Source of the DNA: Limonium bicolor
Taxonomy: Eukaryota; Streptophyta; Magnoliopsida; Caryophyllales; Plumbaginaceae
Assembly: GCA_023374045.1 (NCBI GenBank)
Contig: CM041776.1
Location: 473,793,375-473,857,374, forward strand
DNA: 64,000 nucleotides
Direction: 5' to 3'
Below, piece by piece: positions 35,701 to 48,854 of this stretch. A model generated the notes under the pieces. The model ran no database searches, was not told the origin of the DNA, and was given only the letters and a program-made list of their open reading frames with translations. Numbering within the stretch: the stretch's first letter is position 1; each line of letters opens with the position of its first letter. The position numbers and the translations under genes are program-made.

Positions 35701-36847
35701 TTTAAAAACTCCAAAACCATATTAATTTACATCAAAATAAACTAGATTTTATAAGGAATCTATGGTTAAAATTTCAAGTCAAAATACCTTCGGGAAGGTA
35801 TTTAAATTAATTCAACAAGGTAGAGTTAAATTCTGAAACATTATAAACTTATAACATTTTTATTATCCACGATCTAATCTCAGCCATCCGTTTCTTATAA
35901 CCACGATCGGACGGCTGCTGTATGTCGAGTTCATCATCTGCCCCCAAACCCAATTCGAGTACTAAATCACTAATTTCTCACAATCTACAGAACCAAATTG
36001 AGTGATTCTTGTTTCTATGGTTTCGAAATTCAATTACGGTTCTAATGATACCAATTTCCCCAATTATAATGCAGTATTCATCGGGTTTCGATTTCTGTTT
36101 CGAAGCTAGGGTTCTTAATGGTTTCCGAATTTGATTCTCCCAAATTCACTCAATCTAAAGCGTAATTGATGCAATTGAAACATGTTTTTGACCGACAATG
36201 TAATGTAGATTAGCAAGGTTGAAGGAATTTGAAGGAAACTTACCGGAATTGCAACAACGGAGCGAATCGAATTCGGAAATCTGGAAAGTTTCGAACTTTC
36301 GAGCAGTTCACGGGGCCGACTTTGAGGATCTATATCTTACAGTACAGATCGAGTTAGGCTATGTGTAAGGGCTTAATCTAAAGAGGGAACATAGCTCTAC
36401 ACATTGATAGCAAGAACTCACTCTAAATCGCAATACACAGAAAGAAATCTAAGTCGAAAGTTACGAGTTTATACCTTACATTTTCCGGAAAAATCCATGA
36501 TTTTATGAGATGACAAATCCGAAACTTTAGACACCTCTCTCTTCCAAACGGTTGGGAATTAGCTTTGGGCATCAACATGAAAGTTGTAGAGGGATTAGAG
36601 CTCTTAAAAACGAGCTAAAGAATATGAAATTTGGCTGAGAAACGAAGAAGTTATGGCAAGACGAAGTTTACCTGATTTCAGAGAAAACCAGAATTCCGGG
36701 TTACGAGTTTCAAGGTGGCAACTTTGGATCAATATTCCGTCGATGTAAGATGAGTTAGAAGATGTATGAGTTATGGTTGGAAAGAGGAGATTAAGGAGAA
36801 GAGAATGCAACAGACGGCACTCGAAAATTCCAAACGAGGAGAAAGTT

Positions 36848-38112
36848 AATTTAGGGGATTTCTTTTATTAAACCTTTAATAATACTATTAAGTATTAAAT
36901 TATTATATGGAATTATGAATATTAAATTAGTACAAGGAATTATGAATATTAAATTATTGTATGGAATTATGAGTATTAATATTATATGGAATTATGGAAA
37001 TTAATTTAGGGGATTCCTCCTATTTAACTCTAAGGAATACAATTTAATATTTAATTATTATATATTATTATATAGTATTATGAATTTAATAACAAGATTT
37101 ATAAGTCAATAAATCTTGGAAAAATTCCTAGACACTCCAACTATATTATAAAGATTTTAGAAATATTGGGAGCATTAATTTGGGACATAAAAGTCAATAT
37201 AAAATCCTAGAAACCTTAAAGCTTATTAAGCCTTGCTAGGGTTGACTTTTTGAGAATGGTCAAACCAGCCCATGAAACCTATACCAATAAATAGGTTATG
37301 GAAAACCATGAAGATCGATAAAAAGAACGTCAAAAACGGATCATCCTAGCCAAAGTTATGCTAGATTGAAGTTTTGAATCAAAAATTTGAAAGATGCCAC
37401 GTGTCACTCTGTCACGGGTCGCCAACACTTAGCCGATTTATTCCTTGAATTTCGGTAACAGATTTCAGTATTTTTCCCTAAATTTAGACGGCTATATCTC
37501 ATTCTCTAAATTTTTCAATGCCGTCTTCTTTGTTGTTTCTCCTACATTCCCTCTAAACAACTATACTCATACAAACCCTAATTCATTCTGAATCAACCGG
37601 AAAATCGAGTCAAAGTAGCCACCCTGCAAAAACCGAAACTGCAATTCCAGTTTTCTCTCGAATCAGGTAACTTCGATCAGCCATAATTCTTCGTTACTCG
37701 TTCAAATTCCAGTTCTTTAGCTCGTTTTGAAGAGCTCTAATTCCTCCTAAAAACTTTCGTGTTTATGGTTTAAGCCAATTCGCAACCGATTGGAAGGGAA
37801 AGGTGTCTAAAGTTTCGGTTTCGCCAGCACATAAAATAATACCGAAACTGTAAGGTAAACTCGCAACTTCTAGCTACAATATCTTTCTGTGTGATGCGAG
37901 TTAGGATTAGTTCTTGCTATCAATACGTAGATCTAAGTTTGCTCTTTCCAATGAGCCCTTACTCATAGCCTAACTCGATTTGTACTGCTAGTTATAGATC
38001 TTCGAAGTTGGCACCACGAACTGCTCAAAGTTCATATTTTTCCAGTTTTCCCGATTTCGATTTCGCTCAATTCGCACAACTCCGGTAAGTTTCCGATCAA
38101 TTGCTCCGTTAT
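36848..38112 (+). repeat. X LTR segment, plus orientation
   Basis: It starts inside the LTR-tip palindrome (TTAATTTAGGGG) and runs to about the equivalent of 51030, ending in CGTTATTGTCA where minus-orientation X text begins. It matches 28117 onward and, inverted, 41236-42500. No coding region. Confidence 0.75.
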
Positions 38113-40163
38113 TGTCACTTGTAGCCTATGTTACGCTTAAATAAACACCTTACTCTTATTTCAAAGTCTCAATTATCTTTTAAGCCCTCACTTAAATGTT
38201 ATGTATAACCTTTTACTTGTCTTAGAATGTTGTATATCTCAAGGTTGTAAGACCAAGGAATGTATTCGATCAACATTTGCTAATTGTCCACTCCTATCCA
38301 CTTTATTCATACTTAACCACAATCCTCACATTCAAGATTTTTGAGACCTCTATATCATAAATGTGTTTATGTTATATAATTAAATCTAAGAATTTTGATA
38401 ATAATCTTAAGCTCAATACCTTTATTCTTAATTTAGAATAGGCATTGTATTATGACCTATGATGGATTCATCTCAGAATACTATACTATTATCTCACAAT
38501 GTAAAGATTATGTATTTAAACAATATCTACTAGATAACCCATTATGATTAAGTCTTTCCCTTAACTTAATTAAGATCTACATCTTGTATATTGGAATCAT
38601 AATGTTGTAGATACATTTATTATAACTTAATTGAGCCACTAAACTCAATTAACATATCCTTAGTTCAGAATGACTTCCTATTATAACCGTCTAATAATCT
38701 CGTCATAAGATGTTGAATTACCTCTCATATTGAAACAACTATATTATAGTTAACTTTGACTTATCGAACTCTTACATTTAGTATTCACAAGGTACATTAT
38801 TCGCTTAATTATTACCTATATAATAAGGTGTTTAAATATAACCTTTTATGTATCCTTACTTACCTTTAATCTCCTAAATGTTTTATTTTTACACACATAC
38901 GCTCTATAGACTATGTATAATCCTTTTGTACTAAACTTCAATAAACTTAAGCCTTAAATACGTTTTAAATTGTTTTACAAAACCTAAGGTTTCAAAGGAT
39001 TAACTTAATAAATTAATTTCCTTTATTGTATTTAGGATGGAAAATATATCTACATAGAGTAGAATTTATCGAAGAATTAAATTCTGCTTCATAGGTGAAA
39101 TTGTTAATTATTTAATAAGATAATCTATTATGAAAATTCTCATATTTTATATTCAAATAACCTATCATTACTCCCCATTAACGTAAAGTATATCAATATA
39201 ATATCTTATGTAACTTAGTTTTATCTAATAAAAGGTTCAAAGGTTTTAAGTATCAAATTCCTATTTATAAACCTTCCTATAAATTCTCACCACTAAATAC
39301 CTCACTTAATTGTAACCTCACATCCTGAATATTGGTAATAAATGTATTTTATATGGCTTATATAATTCTAAGAAACTTAAGGATAATTATTTAGATAAAT
39401 TTCCAAATCATCGTTTAATATAGATTATATCATAATCCTTTTAATGATTCAATCTTAAAACATTAAGTTATATTTCAGTACCATAAATGTTAAGAAATGA
39501 TTAAATCTAGACTTACTAATCCACCTCACATTTAGATGTAAAAGTATTTTATTTATTTTATTATTGTTTATATATTAAGAACATTTAGATGTAAAAGTAT
39601 TACATTTATTCATTAATTATATAGTAAGTTCTATTTGTGTAAAATCTAATTACAAATATTCCTAAGTCCCAACTTATTAATTACCTAACCAAATTTAGAT
39701 TTACATTATGGTCTTTGACAAATATATTACACATGTATTCTAATATGGTTTATATAAATCTTAGAAATCCAAGATAACTCTTTAAGCTCAATTTCATAAC
39801 CACAATTCAATACTAGCTCATATAATATTCTTTTAATAGTATTATGTATAGGTTTAGTTTAAGTTATTAATTCCTTCATATTCTATTTGCTATAAGGTAT
39901 TTTATGTCTTTTATTTATTTATGTATTTATCGTATATGTATACTAGGATTTATTCAAGACATTCTTTATGTAGTTTTATTGCATTTAATTATTTATATTA
40001 ACTTTTACACATATCCACATCCGAAATATGGTTTATAAAATAAAGTATTTTCCTTAGTTTCAATTAAGTATATTAACCACCCTATTATATAACTAATATA
40101 CATGTAAATTAATTTAGTTCCTTGATTTAACCTAAGTTACTATTTTATTCCTTTTATATATAT

Positions 40164-40309
40164 AATTATCTTTACGTTTTGTTTATTATATTATATGGGA
40201 GTTAATATTTTTAATTTAAACTAAGGAATATATATATATATGTATTCCTTAGTTTAAATTAAAAATATTAACTCCCATATAATATAATAAACAAAACGTA
40301 AAGATAATT
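40164..40309. repeat. Snap-back inverted repeat, 67-bp arms
   Basis: Arms 40164-40230 and 40243-40309 are essentially perfect reverse complements around a 12-bp TA-rich loop. Other X copies have only one arm at this place, so this is a local inverted duplication. Confidence 0.88.
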
Positions 40310-42480
40310 AAATTCCTTGTTTTAACATAAGTTCCTATTTTTAAATCTACCATATAAGTATATATATATACATATATGTAAATAATTTCACTTCTCATAA
40401 AAACTAATACCCAAACATTATAAACTTACTGTTATAAAATGTTAATTTAGTTTCCCTTATTTTCCCCAGCTTAAAAGTTAATTAACAAACCATACTTTAA
40501 ATTTTTGGTTACATTAAAAACCTTATATTATAGGTTATTCTTATGAAAAACTCATAAACACAATTTTTAAAACCTTTTACCATTGCCCAAAAATTCCCAA
40601 ATTTATATAAAGTAACTATAACATTTTAGATATTATAAAACTTTTATTTCACAAATATCTTTTTAATTTGGCCAAATAATTCCAGAAAACCCGTAACTTG
40701 TAAAACTTATAACTTATGTTTAAAAACTCCAAAACCATAATAATTTACATCAAAATAAACTAGATTAAATAAGGAACCTATGGTTAAAATTTCAAGTCAA
40801 AATACATTCGGGAAGATATTTAAATTAACCCAACAAGTTAGAGCTATTTACTGAATTTTTATAGAAACTTTTATAAACTTATTCTGAGATGATTTAATCT
40901 CGGCCGTCCAATCTTTTAAAATGAGATCGGACGGCCCCTGTACTCCTAGTTCATCAGTGATAATACTAACCAAACCGAGTACTAAATCATAGATATCTCC
41001 TAATCTACAGAACGAAATCGAGTGATTCTTGTTTCTATGGATTCGAAATCGAATTTCGGTTCTATTGATGCCAATTTCCCCAATTATAATGCAGTATTCA
41101 TCAAGTTTCAAAATCAATTCGAGTGTTAGGGTTTATATCGGGTACAGAACTCAATTCGGGAACCAATCTAACAAATTCTCCTAATCTAACACATAATTGA
41201 CTAAATTGGAACATGGATTAGGTCGGTAACATGACTACGAATGACAATAACGGAGCAATTGATCGGAAACTTACCGGAGTTGTGCGAATTAAGCGAAATC
41301 GAAATCGGGAAAACTGGAAAAATATGAACTTTGAGCAGTTCGTGGTGCCAACTTCGAAGATCTATAACTAGAAGTACAAATCGAGTTAGGCTATTAGTAA
41401 GGGCTCATTGGAAATAGCAAACTTAGATCTACGTATTGATAGCAAGAACTAATCCTAACTCGCATCACACAGAAAGATATTGTAGCTAGAAGTTGCGAGT
41501 TTACCTTACAGTTTCGGTATTATTTTATGTGCTGGCGAAACCGAAACTTTAGACACCTTTCCCTTCCAATCGGTTGCGAATTGGCTTAAACCATAAACAC
41601 AAAAGTTTTAGAGGAATTATAGATCTTCAAAACGAGCTAAAGAACATGGAATTTGGATGAGTAACGAAGAAGTTATGGCTGATCGAAGTTACCTGATTCG
41701 AAGAGAAAATTGGAATTGCAGTTTCGGTTTTTGCAGGGTGGCTACTTTGACTCGATTTTCCGGTTGATTCAGAATGAATTAGGGTTTGTATGAGTTATAG
41801 TTGTTTAGAGGGAATGTAGGAGAAGACAACAAAGAAGACGGCATTGAAAAATATTGAGAGATGAATGAGATATAGCCGTCTAAAGTTAGGGCAAAATACT
41901 GAAATCTGTTACCGAAATTCAAGGAATAAATCGGCTAAGTGTTGGCGACCCGTGACAGAGTGACACGTGGCATCTTTCAAATTTTTGATTCAAGACTTCA
42001 ATCTAGCATAACTTTGGCTAGGATGATCCGTTTTTGACGTTCTTTTTATCGATCTTCATGGTTTTCCATAACCTATTTATTGGTATAGGTTTCATGGGCT
42101 GGTTTGACCATTCTCAAAAAGTCAACCCTAGCAAGGCTTAATAAGCTTTAAGGTTTCTAGGATTTTATATTGACTTTTATGTCCCAAATTAATGCTCCCA
42201 ATATTTCTAAAATCTTTATAATATAGTTGGAGTGTCTAGGAATTTTTCCAAGATTTATTGACTTATAAATCTTGTTATTAAATTCATACTACTATATATA
42301 ATATATAATAATTAATATTAAATTGTATTCCTTAGAGTTAAATAGGAGGAATCCCCTAAATTAATTTCCATAATTCCATATAATATTAATACTCATAATT
42401 CCATACAATAATTTAATATTCATAATTCCATATAATAATTTAATACTTAATAGTATTATTAATGGTTTAATAAAAGAAAT

Positions 42481-42510
42481 CCCCTAAATTAATTTAAATT
42501 AATTTAGGGG
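42481..42510 (-). repeat. 30-bp palindrome at the minus-strand X LTR tip
   Basis: It is the same perfect palindrome as 28100-28129, seven bases inside the LTR end at 42517. Confidence 0.9.
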
Positions 42511-42517
42511 TATTTCA

Positions 42518-42554
42518 GTATATCCCCCTTAAAAGAAACTTCACCTCGAAGTTT
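42518..42554 (-). promoter_or_regulatory. Proximal polypurine tract and hairpin of X
   Basis: On the minus strand, stem AAACTTC, loop GAGGT and stem GAAGTTT (42536-42554) precede TCTTTTAAGGGGG (purine run at 42524-42530), which abuts the LTR. It primes plus-strand synthesis. Confidence 0.85.
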
Positions 42555-42872
42555 AAAAATCAATTAATAGGCACTCACACCGCTTCGGGTGTGCTGAGAC
42601 AATAATAATTCCAATGAAATTCCATACCAATCCAATCCTTTATTCCCATCCATTTCCATAACAACATTCCACTCGAGATTACTCAAAATCAAAACGAACC
42701 AAGATATACCAAGACATAGCCTGATGAAAATTAACAGTCACATACTGTATCATATTGTAAAAACCAAGCACATTCAAACACCTCTCATTCTGCTAATACT
42801 GTTCTCCCTTTACTAACAATGCAACGAGGCATAATCCGGATGAGATAACGAAGGAGGAGTATGCTAGCATAT

Positions 42873-42906
42873 CCCCCTTAAAAGAGCTAAGGTACGCCCT
42901 CGTACC
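42873..42906 (-). promoter_or_regulatory. Distal polypurine tract and hairpin of X
   Basis: On the minus strand, stem GGTACG, loop AGGG and stem CGTACC (42891-42906) are followed by CTTTTAAGGGGGATATGC. The purine run (42873-42879) repeats the proximal tract about 350 bp away. Confidence 0.75.
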
Positions 42907-43917
42907 GCTACTAACGGCACATTCAAAGAATTCAACACTTTAAACCAGCTTTGTTGTGAATTTTACTGCACCGTTGATTTTATCTATGATCGTTACATAT
43001 ATCTGTATCTCTTGATTGTTATGTATTTGTATTTCCTTGGTGGTTATAAAATTTTATTTTATGATTATTATCCATTCGTTTAATGACTGATACGAATTAT
43101 ATGTCCATATATGAACATTTATCATATCAATTATATTACCAAGCTATAAACCAGGTGTAACATACTTGAGTAGTTAACATAATATTCCCGATCATTTAAT
43201 AATCCTCAATAATCTTCCAAATTATCTTCAAAGGTTTATTAGTCATCCATATGTTAAAACTCTATAAGATAAATATTTTCTGTGACTTTTCAAGTTTCAA
43301 TTGTTTTTATAATTAACTATCGTATTTTAGACGATTCATTCAGTGTTTACTTTATAAAATTTACTTATTATGTAACTTCACCCAAGGCAGAATTTTAGGG
43401 AGTTTTCTTCCAAAATCTGATTCCTTTATCTTAAAATTTATATATTATATTTTTTTAAGGTAGGGACTCTATATAAAATTTTAAGTCAAATGAGCTAGTC
43501 TAATGAAAACTCACTCACTCTTGGTAATTATTTTTCTTAGGGTTTGTTCTATGTAAGTATTATTCTGATCATTAGATCTTAGTACTCTCTTAGATAATGG
43601 TGGCTTTTGGTAAATATCACTGTTAGTGTGGCTTCTAAAATTTTATACATGTATAATGTTAAACTTCCAAGTAAACATGAGAATTTCCAATCTTTAAGTA
43701 ACTCTCAATTTTTCACTAGACGCTCAATACTCCAAGTATTTAAGGCTCAATAGTATTTAGTTTATTATTACTCACGTGTTTTCACTCCATAGGTAAGTAT
43801 TTTTCACCAAGGATTTAACTCGGTGAACTCTTTACATGTATGAATTTAGTACTGGATCTTAATATATAAGTTTTGAATTGTTCATTGTGGCTAGTAATGA
43901 AATATGCCTAGCTCAAG
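42907..43917 (-). other. X internal region, apparently non-coding
   Basis: This AT-rich kilobase lies inside the distal polypurine tract where a coding element would have integrase and chromodomain. No such protein is readable in any frame. It ends with TCAAG (43913-43917), the target duplication of the C LTR, and continues at 48061. This fits a non-autonomous, LARD-like element. Confidence 0.6.
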
Positions 43918-46900
43918 TGTAACACCCCTACCATTAATACATGCTTACCGCCCAATCTCCTTACACGTCAGATACACGCAGCGGATACTTACTTACATAC
44001 AATGGGTGATACAATGCCGTTAACCACCCACGTGGCTAACAAGGCTACTACTACTGCTTACAGCATCGGTCTGATGGACCGGAATCCTGAGTACTACACT
44101 TCCACAACACATACTCCATTCATCAAACGAATACTACAAGGTTCCATTCAATACTTTACTCCTTCGTAAACCATACAATACAAAATACATAACCGAGTTT
44201 ACTAGGTTCCCAATACAATTACAATGCTTCTTCCAAGTTCATACATACTCACTAAGAGACTACTTACTACCCGTTCCTCACAAACTACTTGCTTCTAATT
44301 ACAAGGGTGTGCCTCCGGTCTCTTATCTTGACCATATTCGCTTCGGTACCTGCACACTAAAAACGTTCCCCCTAGGGGGTCATCTTTCGCTGCGCATGAT
44401 AACCGCATACCCCGCATACTAGTGAGGGTACGCCGACCACTTGGTCGTATACATGCGGTTGATTTCATTCAAACATACATGCATACATGCTCTTATACAT
44501 AATATTGCAATACATTACGCAAGACATACACACATACATACACTTCATTACATGCAAGAAGTACAACATAAACCATTCAATACATTCTTACCTTCTTCCG
44601 AATTACACATACACATTACATACACAATATACAATTCTTGTTAGCTTCATTGGTCCACCCGGGTTAATCGGGTGGAGATTACTCTTTTACTCGTTACTTC
44701 ATACATACGCATACATACTCATACATACTTACGGATCCATACTTACTTACTTACTTACTCTTACTCAAGTTAAGTCGTCGGGACCTCCGGCCCTGGGGAC
44801 TACACCGTCCCACCTCCGGGATTTACTTGACTCACCAATCCGGGATGCTACCCATTTAAGGGATTTGGGCCGCGGACCAGTTTAAGAGTCAGGAATTACA
44901 GCCAACCTCTTGTGACTCCGCATCCTCACGCGTGGCCGAAGCTATATCGGACTTCTACTCATTCCGGTTTACTTACTTAAGTTAGGAGTTAGGTAGTTAA
45001 GAATTAGCAGAAGTCATTCATACAAGCCACATACATAAATACACTGCTCAATACTCATTTATACAAGATACAATACAATACTTACGTACAATACCAGATT
45101 CGAATACCATTCATCATCATTCATATATTTCATGAATTATACAAACTAGTGTTCAAGACAATAAATATCAAGAACCACATAAGTCAAGCACAGGTAAGTG
45201 CAATATAGTCCGATTCATGCATTTATCTTATTTAGGTGATCAAATAAGCACACAAATCGGGGTAACCAGATTAGGATACAGGGCATGAAGAAATCATACC
45301 TTTCACCGTTGTACTTGTATCCCAACGTTCCTCCGGTGTTCACAAATCATATCCTATTATATATATATACATACAGTGGAATGATTAATCTATCTATCAT
45401 TAACTTAACTCATACTTACTATGTCCTTATGCTTCTTACACTTACATATTACTTACTTATTTTTGACTGGACCGGACTTGCGACCGACCTTGCAAGTCCG
45501 GTCCATTCCAGTAGCTATCAGTACGAGGAATTTTCTGGCTCGACCGAACTTGCAAGTCCGGTCACAAGTTCGGTCCATTCCAGTAGCTTGCATTACGGGA
45601 ATTTTTCTGGCCGACCGAACTTGCATGTCCGGTCGCAAGTTCGGTCCATTCCAGTAGCTTGCATTACGGGAATTTTTCTGGCCGACCGAACTTGCATGTC
45701 CGGTCGCAAGTTCGGTCCATTCCAGAAGGTTACTGACGGGAGAATTTTTCTGGTCCGACCGAACTTGCAAGTCCGGTCGCAAGTTCGGTCCATTCTAGAA
45801 GCATTCCCGTCTTTGTAAATCTGGGCTCGACCAAACTTGCAAGTCCGGTCGCAAGTTCGGTCCGGCCCAGTATTTGCATTTTTATTTCTGTTTTCAGTCC
45901 TATATTTTGCCCATTGTTTCTCCAATCTTTCTACATGTAATCCCACATGTTTAAACACTACCTAGGCCCTTCAAATTGCCTTGGTTCATCCACCAAACTC
46001 CTTACCAAATTCATCAATCAACTCACACAAATTCCTCACTTCTTTTCCCACAAATGTAACAGTTTTTATTTTACTTATGCTACAGATTTCTAACCAACCT
46101 CTACCATCTAATACTTCCTCTACCAATGTCGCTCCTAGCATCCCAAATACCTCCTCTTACCATGCCAATTCATTTCCAAGCAATTATACCATCTATACCC
46201 AAGTCCAACATTCATTTTACCAATTCCTACACACTAATTTTTCCTAACTTCTCCAAGGCATTTCTACACACTTTGCTACAGATTTTTACACTTCTTGTTT
46301 CTCATACTACAACTTCCTCTTTGTCACTACTAAACCTACCTACTAGCTCCTATACACACCTTGGTTCTCCCATTCACCAAGTCATCCATGAGTGTACATT
46401 TCCTACCAAAAATTTGCCATAGTTCACCTACAATTCTCACTTATCCACACATACCCATTATCACAAAAATCATTCCTATTCTAGCCACACCTATGCAAGG
46501 GTCCACCAGCAATACAAAGCTATATAAACCATCACAATACATCAATACTCCACCCAACATCAATACCAATACTCATACACAATATACTTGGCTCTAGGGC
46601 CTACAATTTACTTACTAGTTCCCAAATACTCAAAACTTCATAACCTCCAATACTAATACAATGGTTTAGGTTCCTTTTATTTGTTTACCCATTCACATTA
46701 CTCTAATGCAATAAATTGAGCATCAAGAAGGAGCTCTTACCTTAAGGCTCTTATTTCCTTCAGTTCCTTTTCAATTCTCCTCTTCCTCTCTTTCTTGCAC
46801 CGATCGGTTTTGTGGGGAATGGAGTTGCCAAACTCCATTCCCATCACCCAAAGCATACAAAACAAGTATAATTAATATACTAACCCTTAGATTCACACTA

Positions 46901-48055
46901 ACTCATGGAGATGTTTTAAACAAATTTCTAGGGTTTACCTTTTGAAGCTTTTAGGAGGGGTTTTAGCCCTTGGTTCAAGAAGGTGAATCCACCACCTTTG
47001 CAAGATTGATATTGTGCTCAAAAGAGAGGGAGAAAATGGAGTGTTACAATGGGACAAAAATTGGTTACCAAAGGAGATGAAGGAAACTTAAGGTTCTCAT
47101 GGAAATTTTTACCTTAATGGAGAGAGGGGACTCCAAGCTACACATTGATGCTATTTTCTTCACCAATGGGGTATACCCACGAAAATGAACTTCCTCATTT
47201 TTGAATTTCGAAAAGAGAGAAGTGAAGAGGATGATGAGGGGAGTTCAAATATGTAATTTGTTTTGCATTTGGAGCTTGTATGTGGCTAGAGCATGAAGGT
47301 AAAGTGAGGTTGCCATTGTTGTGTTGAAGCTCTCAAAATCGCAGCCACAAGGAGAAGAAGGAGAGAGAGTACGATGAAGAAGGAGGAAATGGAAGAGAGA
47401 GGAGAAAAGTGAGGAAAGAGAGTAAAGTAGGTTTACTTTTTACCTTTTTAATTTTCCTTTGTCTTTTGTAAGTGAAAAGGAAGTTGAGAGTGTGTGTGTG
47501 TGAGGGAAGAAATCGGCTAGCACACACAGCCCACATTGGTTTTAAAATTTTATTTACAATATTGGACACACTAGTTTGAGTTATTTGTGCTTTTACCCCA
47601 CAACCTCCCGTTTTTGACAGTTTTTACTAATTTCTTGTTTTATTGATTTTATTGGTTTTAAAGCTTCACTAATATTTATTAATGATTATTTAGTTGACCA
47701 AAATTGTTACGAGTCTATTTGACCCGCTTAAGGTCACGTTTTCCCGGTTACCTCGAAAAACGCGCTTTAATGTTCGTTAGTGTTTTTAATCCATTTTAAG
47801 GATCCGTTTTCTCCGGGATTTGTTCCCTAATATTCATTTAGACTTAATTAAGCCTTTAGAATCCATATAATGCACCAACCGAGGTCTCATACCTCCTATG
47901 GTTATTTAACGCTTATTTAGCGTTTTACGCTTTTTAAGCGTTTCTTTATTTCTTTTGGATTTATTTTTCCTTACCAATATTACGTAAGCATTATTAGGCT
48001 CTTAAATACATATTAGAATTATTTTAATCGCTCTATTTAAGTTCGGGGTATTTCA
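43918..48055 (-). mobile_element. C: solo LTR with perfect TCAAG target duplications
   Basis: It runs from TGTAACACCCC (43918) to GGGGTATTTCA (48055) on the plus strand, so the LTR is on the minus strand. TCAAG stands at 43913-43917 and 48056-48060. With no internal region, this is a solo LTR left by recombination between two LTRs of one insertion. It holds a CAG|GTA motif (minus, 44350-44352) and a hairpin array at 45465-45872. ORFs up to 177 codons come from the repeat array and are not genes. Confidence 0.93.
45465..45872 (-). repeat. Hairpin minisatellite in the C LTR
   Basis: Six units of about 72 bp carry GACCGAACTTGCAAG...CAAGTTCGGTC inverted repeats. Two neighbouring units (about 45570-45715) are identical, which points to recent unit gain. 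Confidence 0.92.
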
Positions 48056-48060
48056 TCAAG

Positions 48061-48854
48061 ATTTCATGATGGTAACGTCTTACCACCACTTCCCCTCAAG
48101 TTCAACACAATCCATCACCTGCGTAGAAGATTATTTACAGTTAGATGACAAGGCTTGTCTAGCCCCTAAACTTCTAGAAATGGGTGTGCACCCCCACTAC
48201 TTTCAGCCTAGGAGTTCGTCGCACCAGGCACTTCCCGTAGGGTGTTAGGTTTATGTGTTTTCTTTCTAAAGTTAACATAGAGTTTTAATGTGTTTTACAA
48301 GTTCAGATGTTGATCTTTTCTAATACGCTACTAGTTCTTGTTAGATTAATAATTTTCTAGACTTAAGATTTATCCAAACATTACCTTTAGGCAACAATTT
48401 GTACCAAGTAATTCTTGAGATTTATTTTAAAACTTTAAAGGAGTTGAAATACTTCACATAATATCAATACTAATTTAGTTATGTAAAGTTCTATTTGTAT
48501 ACTGTTTTCAACCAAAAGTATTCTTTAAAATTCTAGGAATTTGTGTACTAGCTTTTAAAGGATTGCATTTTTGGCAATGTATTCTCCATGAGTATGCTTT
48601 TGAAAAATAGCTTAATATTTGGTTTATCTCAACCAAAATCTTATCGTACTTAATATAGGATGTTCCAAACTTATATATATATTTGTAGTTTAATGTTGGA
48701 ACGGTATAACAACACATCACACTCAACATACATTCACAAAAGAAAAGTGTGTAAAGGGATCATTCACAATTCCAAAAAGGGTTAGGAGTCGTGCCTTACT
48801 AGAGTCCTCACTTCCCAATTCTACCCCAGTTCCCCAGTTTTAAGTGCACCTATA
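48061..48854 (-). other. X internal region, continuation after the C LTR
   Basis: It continues 42907-43917 across the C insertion. A 60-codon plus-strand ORF at 48066-48248 (CVEDYLQLDDKACLAP...) has a less AT-rich, protein-like composition than its surroundings, but I do not recognise it. Otherwise I see nothing in it. Confidence 0.5.

Larger units (their letters stand above)
30620..36848 (-). repeat. X LTR segment, minus orientation, with a CACTA-like insertion
   Basis: It reads as the reverse complement of about 55240 back to about 50400, less the 1393-bp CACTA-like element. It begins about 150 bp inside the LTR end and so lacks the proper terminus. It contains the minisatellite at 31087-31292, one GTACGAGAAATCGTAC hairpin at 33045-33060, and long AT-rich stretches, including an (AT)n run near 35190-35240. 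No gene is supported. Confidence 0.78.
38112..42517 (-). repeat. X LTR segment, minus orientation, with the true LTR edge
   Basis: Reading leftward from 42517 it begins TGAAATACCCCTAAATT right after a polypurine tract, so this edge is the start of a 3' LTR of a minus-strand X element. 38112-39960 is a direct copy of 33140-34980. It includes a large inverted repeat at 40164-40309. The LTR is incomplete at its other end (38112). No gene is supported. Confidence 0.8.

Noticed and set aside
44441..44885. Overlapping ORFs of 67 and 132 codons
   Set aside because: They lie in the C solo LTR, in CATACA-rich low-complexity sequence, with no domain.
45465..45872. Regularly spaced palindromic repeats that resemble a CRISPR array
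   Set aside because: The sequence between repeats is itself repeated rather than unique, the context is a plant LTR, and no cas genes exist.
45285..45958. ORFs of 109 to 177 codons in the C LTR
   Set aside because: They consist of repeated CKFGRAR- or QVRSIPVA-type units from the 72-bp hairpin repeat, inside a solo LTR.
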